DNA of 64,000 nt from the NCBI GenBank assembly GCA_040767925.1, contig JAXGNN010000003.1, positions 458,705-522,704 on the forward strand, given 5' to 3'. The stretch comes from Phil1 sp040767925 (GTDB taxonomy: Bacteria; Bacillota; Clostridia; Christensenellales; CAG-138). The first letter of the stretch is position 1. The number at the start of each line of letters is the position of its first letter. A program made the translations under genes and the position numbers. Positions 62,438-64,000 of the stretch are shown in pieces. The notes beneath the pieces were generated by a model. It was not told where the DNA came from, ran no database searches, and worked only from the letters and a program-made list of their open reading frames with translations.

Positions 62438-63037
62438 TTATCTCTTCACGCACACGTCCGCATTGTACTTGCGCAGCTTGCAGTCCTCTAGCCCCTGGAC
62501 GATGTTGAGGCATTCGCCGAAGCGCTGGAAGTGGACGATCTCGCGCTCGCGAAGGAAACGCAGCGGATCGAGTATCTCGCAGTTGTCGGTGAGGGCCATG
62601 AGATGCTCGTAGGTGGCGCGCGCTTTCTGCTCCGCCGCGAGATCCTCGACGAGGTCGGCGACCGGATCGCCCGTGCAGGCGATGTACGCCGAGGTAAAGG
62701 GCACGCCGTTCGGGTCAGCCGGGAACACGCCGTGGTCGTGCATCGTGTAGTAGCCGAGCATGCCGGCGGCTTCGAGCTCCTTGCAGGAGGCGCCGCGCAG
62801 GCACTGGTAGATCATGGTCCCCAGCATTTCCCAGTGCGCCAGCTCTTCGGTGCCTATGTCGTTGAGCGTCGCCCGGCACCGGTCATCCGGCATGGTGAAA
62901 CGCTGTGTGAGGTACCGCATGCCGGCGGCAAGCTCGGAGTCGGGCCCGCCGTACTGCGCCAGCAGCAGCTTCGCCATCCTGGGATCCGGTTTGGTGATAT
63001 TGACCGGATACATCAGCTTTTTAAGATAGATCCACAT
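62438..63037 (-). CDS. cotJC: Spore-coat manganese catalase CotJC
   Basis: 199 residues. The di-manganese ligands are visible as E and H pairs: GPDSELAAGMRYL, GTEELAHWEML (E-x2-H) and EDLAAEQKARATYEHL. It should degrade peroxide in the spore coat. It follows cotJB by nine bases. Confidence 0.95.
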   Translation of the reverse strand: MWIYLKKLMYPVNITKPDPRMAKLLLAQYGGPDSELAAGMRYLTQRFTMPDDRCRATLNDIGTEELAHWEMLGTMIYQCLRGASCKELEAAGMLGYYTMHDHGVFPADPNGVPFTSAYIACTGDPVADLVEDLAAEQKARATYEHLMALTDNCEILDPLRFLREREIVHFQRFGECLNIVQGLEDCKLRKYNADVCVKR

Positions 63038-63046
63038 ATTTCCTCC

Positions 63047-63292
63047 TTATTCCCACGGCCACTTGGTTGTCGCGTAGCAGCCGGTTACCGTCGGCGAATG
63101 GCCGAAGTTCATAAGCGGTCCGTAGAGTTCGTCATACTGGTCGATGAGCGCGTTGAGGCGTTTCGAGTAGCACAGATAATCATCGCGTGCCGCCTCGTCG
63201 TCCGGGTGCGTGTTGAGATAGAGGTTGAGCTCCACGCATACGAACTGGTATTCGCTGATTTTGTTCATCAGCGCCATCTGCGTATTATTCAT
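63047..63292 (-). CDS. cotJB: Spore-coat protein CotJB
   Basis: 81 residues, with the family pattern VELNLYLNTHPDDEAARDDY and YDELYGPLMNFG. Needed with CotJA for coat assembly of the catalase in Bacillus. No ribosome site stronger than GGGGAGGC is seen; it starts 16 bases after the CotJA stop. Confidence 0.93.
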   Translation of the reverse strand: MNNTQMALMNKISEYQFVCVELNLYLNTHPDDEAARDDYLCYSKRLNALIDQYDELYGPLMNFGHSPTVTGCYATTKWPWE

Positions 63293-63308
63293 TCAGCCGC
63301 GCCTCCCC

Positions 63309-63542
63309 TCACATGATAAGGCACGGGAACATCGTGCCGCACGCAAGCGCCTCACACGGGCATAAGCCCTCGTCATATTGCTGGTCTTCCATCGTGAGCG
63401 TCGCGAGCCGCTGTGTGCTGCATATGTTCTCGCCGCACAGGTCGCTCTGACATGCGGAGCCTGCCGGCACGGTTGCCGTCGGGCAGCAGCGCGAGCAACC
63501 CCTCGCATTCGCCGCGTTGCTGCATACGGTTGTTCTATACAC
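63309..63542 (-). CDS. cotJA: Cys-rich CotJA-like spore-coat protein
   Basis: 77 residues from GTG 63542 (AAGGAGGACACG upstream). The C-terminal EGLCPCEALACGTMFP corresponds to the CotJA block that usually reads EALRRGTLFPEL. It carries 11 cysteines in 77 residues (positions 7, 16, 19, 20, 31, 36, 41, 61, 63, 68 and 74), far more than Bacillus CotJA, suggesting disulfide cross-linking in the coat. First gene of the cotJABC operon. Confidence 0.82.
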   Translation of the reverse strand: MYRTTVCSNAANARGCSRCCPTATVPAGSACQSDLCGENICSTQRLATLTMEDQQYDEGLCPCEALACGTMFPCLIM

Positions 63543-63713
63543 GATCGTGTCCTCCTTGACTGATTTTGGATTGTGCGCGCAACCGGTCCGCGCGCATAAT
63601 CCGGTAATCCATGTTATGCGTACCCGGATGCTTCTGTTACGCTTGCATTCGATGGGGGTTTATTGTATAATCAGTTTCGTTTCCGGGAAAGCTCTTCCTG
63701 AAACACAATATAT

Positions 63714-63803
63714 GGAGAGGTATCGAAGCGGTCATAACGGGGCTGACTCGAAATCAGTTTGTGGGCAACCACACGTGGGTTCGAATCCCACCCTCTCCGC
63801 CAC
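63714..63803 (+). tRNA. tRNA-Ser (CGA anticodon)
   Basis: 90 bases. Acceptor GGAGAGG / CCTCTCC, anticodon stem CTGA-CTCGAAA-TCAG with anticodon CGA, a long variable arm (TTGTGGGCAACCACA) typical of serine tRNAs, T-loop GTTCGAATC, discriminator G and encoded CCA. Reads UCG codons. Confidence 0.96.
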
Positions 63804-63806
63804 AAA

Positions 63807-63841
63807 ACCCTTGAAAACACTACGTTTTCAAGGGTTTTTTC
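63807..63841 (+). terminator. Terminator after tRNA-Ser
   Basis: CCCTTGAAAAC / GTTTTCAAGGG with loop ACTAC, then TTTTTT. Confidence 0.85.
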
Positions 63842-63851
63842 TATCTCTCCG

Positions 63852-63989
63852 TGATGCCCGGTTTTTCGCTTCGCCGCTTGGTGATGCCCAATGATGCCCG
63901 GATTTTGATGTCTGTCGGCTTTCAGCATTTTGAGCCTCATAAAAGGTATACAAGAAAAATGTATAGCGTGATGCCCGTTTGATGCTCAC
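63852..63989. repeat. Short direct repeats TGATGCCC downstream of tRNA-Ser
   Basis: Four exact TGATGCCC copies (63852, 63882, 63892 and 63969), three of them TGATGCCCG, plus a degenerate TGATGCTCA at 63980. They lie in otherwise gene-free sequence to the window end. Repeats of this size near a tRNA 3' end resemble integrase arm-type binding sites. Confidence 0.6.
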
Positions 63990-64000
63990 ATTCCCTAAAA

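Noticed and set aside
63671..63940. Minus-strand frame containing GWDSNPR over the tRNA
   Set aside because: This peptide is the well-known artefact of translating the antisense of tRNA 3' ends.

Overview
The window reads as one GC-rich chromosome segment (roughly 60% GC by eye) of an anaerobic, endospore-forming Bacillota, most likely class Clostridia and perhaps a gut lineage. The evidence is spoVAC-spoVAD-spoVAE, a cotJABC operon, the SepF/DivIVA/YggS neighbourhood, a YlxY-like deacetylase beside an M16 peptidase, an RF2 gene with a programmed frameshift, a citrate lyase operon, and NuoE/NuoF-type electron-transfer subunits with no aerobic respiratory genes. I cannot name the genus.

Left part (1-15600): a partial VanW-like lipoprotein, a GntR/FCD regulator, an orphan DNA methyltransferase, and one lower-GC gene of unknown function. 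Then comes a two-armed cluster of selenium-linked purine catabolism genes. The leftward arm is ssnA-ygfK-xdh(fused)-deoC. The rightward arm is a YheO-type regulator-ygeY-ygeW. Both arms start from a shared intergenic region with good promoters and an inverted-repeat operator candidate.

Centre-left (15686-28348): a class C beta-lactamase-fold hydrolase, a DUF2089/SHOCT-like/holin-like membrane operon, arginine deiminase, serC-serA, a run of small accessory genes with more mixed base composition (22173-26281), and a DUF2087-YdcF-EamA group. Centre (28483-33366): secA, prfB with a +1 frameshift at a UAA codon, and a PHP phosphoesterase.

Centre-right (33429-43014): the citrate lyase operon citD-citE-citF-citC-citXG facing a TetR regulator. 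After it lies a regulatory locus in which a SARP-like BTAD activator with a degenerate GGDEF-like domain and a PucR regulator face a small internally duplicated protein coupled to xdhC. XdhC and PucR link this locus in theme to the purine cluster at the left.

Right part (43238-64000): the spoVA operon with two tiny upstream genes, a LysR-linked transporter/M20 hydrolase group, a NuoE/HATPase/2Fe-2S/NuoF operon without a catalytic hydrogenase, the ylx/sepF housekeeping run, cotJABC, and a tRNA-Ser(CGA) followed by short direct repeats that may mark the edge of an integrated element. I saw no CRISPR array, rRNA, transposase or complete phage.
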